Part shown: positions 63,116 through 64,000 of the stretch, piece after piece
Layout: each line of letters begins with the position of its first letter
Numbering within the stretch: position 1 is the first letter of the stretch
NCBI GenBank assembly: GCA_021018815.1
Contig: JAITYX010000004.1
Coordinates: 8,193,501 to 8,257,500, forward strand
Length of the DNA: 64,000 nucleotides
DNA from: Talinum fruticosum
Taxonomy: Eukaryota > Streptophyta > Magnoliopsida > Caryophyllales > Talinaceae
Reading direction: 5' to 3'
Program-made: the position numbers and the translations under genes
Notes under the pieces: model-generated
The model's database searches: none
Told to the model about the DNA's origin: nothing
What the model saw: only the letters and a program-made list of their open reading frames with translations

Positions 63116-63600
63116 ATGCCTAAAAGAGGAAACCATCCCGACTTTCGGGTTTCTTCATCCTCTAAGAAGCCTCGCACCAACAAGCCAGAAAGCTCAACCC
63201 CTTCTAAACCCGTTGTCACCCGAGCATCTTGCGTCTGGACGACAAGTTCTTCCCAACAACCAAATTCTCCTGGTTGTCCAATATCCAAACCACCGGAGTC
63301 TACTCTTTCTTGTGCTTCAGCGAGTTCATCTATCCTGAACTCGTTTCGAGTTTTATACTCATCTCACCCACTCCGAAAATGTTCTAACCTCTCGGGTTCG
63401 GAACATTACTGTTCAGTATCAACACCTCCACTCGAAATCCCCTCCTTCCTAGTTGGAGCCATGCACTCGAGTCACAATTCCTCGGTGTCTCCAGAATTTC
63501 GCTTCAAAATTTTCTTTTTGTCCGGACAACTTATGTGTACTTTTCTCCATTTGTTTTGCTTCTTGTTTTTTTTTTTTTTTGCTGAAAGGCAAGGGGGAGA
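63116..63600 (+). pseudogene. SIRE-type third ORF (plant retrotransposon 3' protein), frameshifted
   Basis: Starts MPKRGNHPDFRVSSSSKKPR, a basic, Ser-rich lead as in 3' ORFs of SIRE-like elements. After a frameshift near 63,225 another frame reads GVYSFLCFSEFIYPELVSSF, similar to the segment around 'YPxLVREFY' in the 'putative plant transposon protein' family. Its role is unknown and it has been called env-like in SIRE elements, but no signal peptide or convincing membrane segment is seen here. A stop soon after PTPKMF ends that frame. Confidence 0.6.
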
Positions 63601-63860
63601 AAATGTAGTCGAAACTGGTTGTCTTGTCTAGGGGAGTTCCTTTAGCCCTTGTAATTTTTTTTTAATGAATTGATGCATTTCCTTATTCATTTACGAGTTC
63701 TTTCTTTTACGAGTTAATGAGTTAAAGCATACTTTAATTCGCTTTGATATATCGTATATTACTACGATCCATTCATTATGCCTTACTTTTTATCAAACTA
63801 CTCAGAATCAATCTATTTTCTTCTAACAAAGTTTACTGTTTAAGTATGGAATGCCTTTCA

Positions 63861-63874
63861 TCAAAAGGGGAGAT
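63861..63874 (+). other. Polypurine tract of the copia element
   Basis: TCAAAAGGGGAGAT lies immediately before the 3' LTR start TGAAGACTCGG, the expected plus-strand priming site. Confidence 0.85.
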
Positions 63875-64000
63875 TGAAGACTCGGACACTTGCTCTATAT
63901 CTTTACGAGTCATGCAAAAGGAATCGGGTATAACGATGTCATTCATATAGAGTTTTGATTCCAAGGCATTCTCTGTGTCTTAGAAACTTACTTGAATTAA
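63875..64000 (+). repeat. 3' LTR of the copia element, first 126 bp
   Basis: Aligns without gaps to 55,873-55,998. The only differences are the neighbouring bases in GGACACTTGC versus GGACATCTGC. The rest is outside the window. Confidence 0.95.

Larger units (their letters stand above)
55873..64000 (+). mobile_element. SIRE-like Ty1/copia retrotransposon (3' LTR cut by window end)
   Basis: Layout: 5' LTR 55,873-57,406, primer site, gag, pol in copia order (protease, integrase, reverse transcriptase, RNase H), a third ORF 3' of pol, polypurine tract, 3' LTR from 63,875. TTGAG at 55,868-55,872 should be the left target copy. The long LTR, the CTTCAATTG junction and an extra 3' ORF place it in the SIRE/Maximus branch. 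The first 126 bases of the two LTRs differ at two positions only, yet all ORFs are broken. Expected full length is about 9.5 kb. The family also left the solo LTR at 4,816-6,298. Confidence 0.92.

Noticed and set aside
1..64000. CRISPR arrays, operons, bacterial defence or phage systems
   Set aside because: The window is plant nuclear DNA with introns and plant transposons. No regularly spaced repeats or bacterial-type gene clusters were seen.

Overview
The window reads as nuclear DNA of a dicot plant. It is AT-rich and gene-poor, has GT-AG introns, and is packed with plant transposon families. Two host genes can be supported. One is an eight-exon plastidial starch synthase II (SS2) gene on the + strand, 14,544-26,324, whose reading frame stays open across every predicted splice junction (816 residues). 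The other is an intronless MINI ZINC FINGER (MIF) gene on the - strand, 32,389-32,700. No rRNA, convincing tRNA gene, CRISPR array or bacterial-type operon is present.

Left flank (1-14,380): a nest of transposons lies in an AT-rich block full of degenerate ATTCATC-like motifs. From outside in: a CACTA-like element (about 1,911-9,437, weak), a hAT-like element (2,235-8,037, imperfect 8-bp target duplication), a solo Ty3/gypsy LTR (2,562-7,334, perfect 5-bp duplication CTTCG) and a solo Ty1/copia LTR (4,816-6,298, perfect 5-bp duplication CATTC). A second small CACTA-like element (9,592-10,942) and tandem duplications follow.

Centre (14,380-36,400): SS2, with TE debris (a LINE remnant, a MITE-like repeat) in its long introns, then about 6 kb of AT-rich intergenic DNA, then MIF.

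Right part (36,400-64,000): mostly transposons. There is a 526-bp hAT MITE with a perfect 8-bp duplication, and a Mutator-like element (38,794-45,771) with about 700-bp terminal inverted repeats and a 9-bp duplication, which swallowed a second solo LTR of the same gypsy family. Next come CACTA- and hAT-like repeats, a 583-bp fold-back, and a fragment of a gypsy integrase. A broken FAR1/MURA-type transposase gene (53,396-55,614) is followed by a SIRE-like Ty1/copia element (55,873 to beyond the window end) that inserted just downstream. The copia element belongs to the same LTR family as the solo LTR at 4,816-6,298. Its visible LTR ends differ at only 2 of 126 positions, yet its gag, pol and 3' ORF are full of frameshifts.

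The two host genes are functionally unrelated: SS2 elongates amylopectin chains in plastids, and MIF encodes a small competitor of zinc-finger-homeodomain factors. I found no evidence of a new multi-gene system. The main interest is the stratified insertion history, the decayed but apparently young copia element, and several unexplained repeats.
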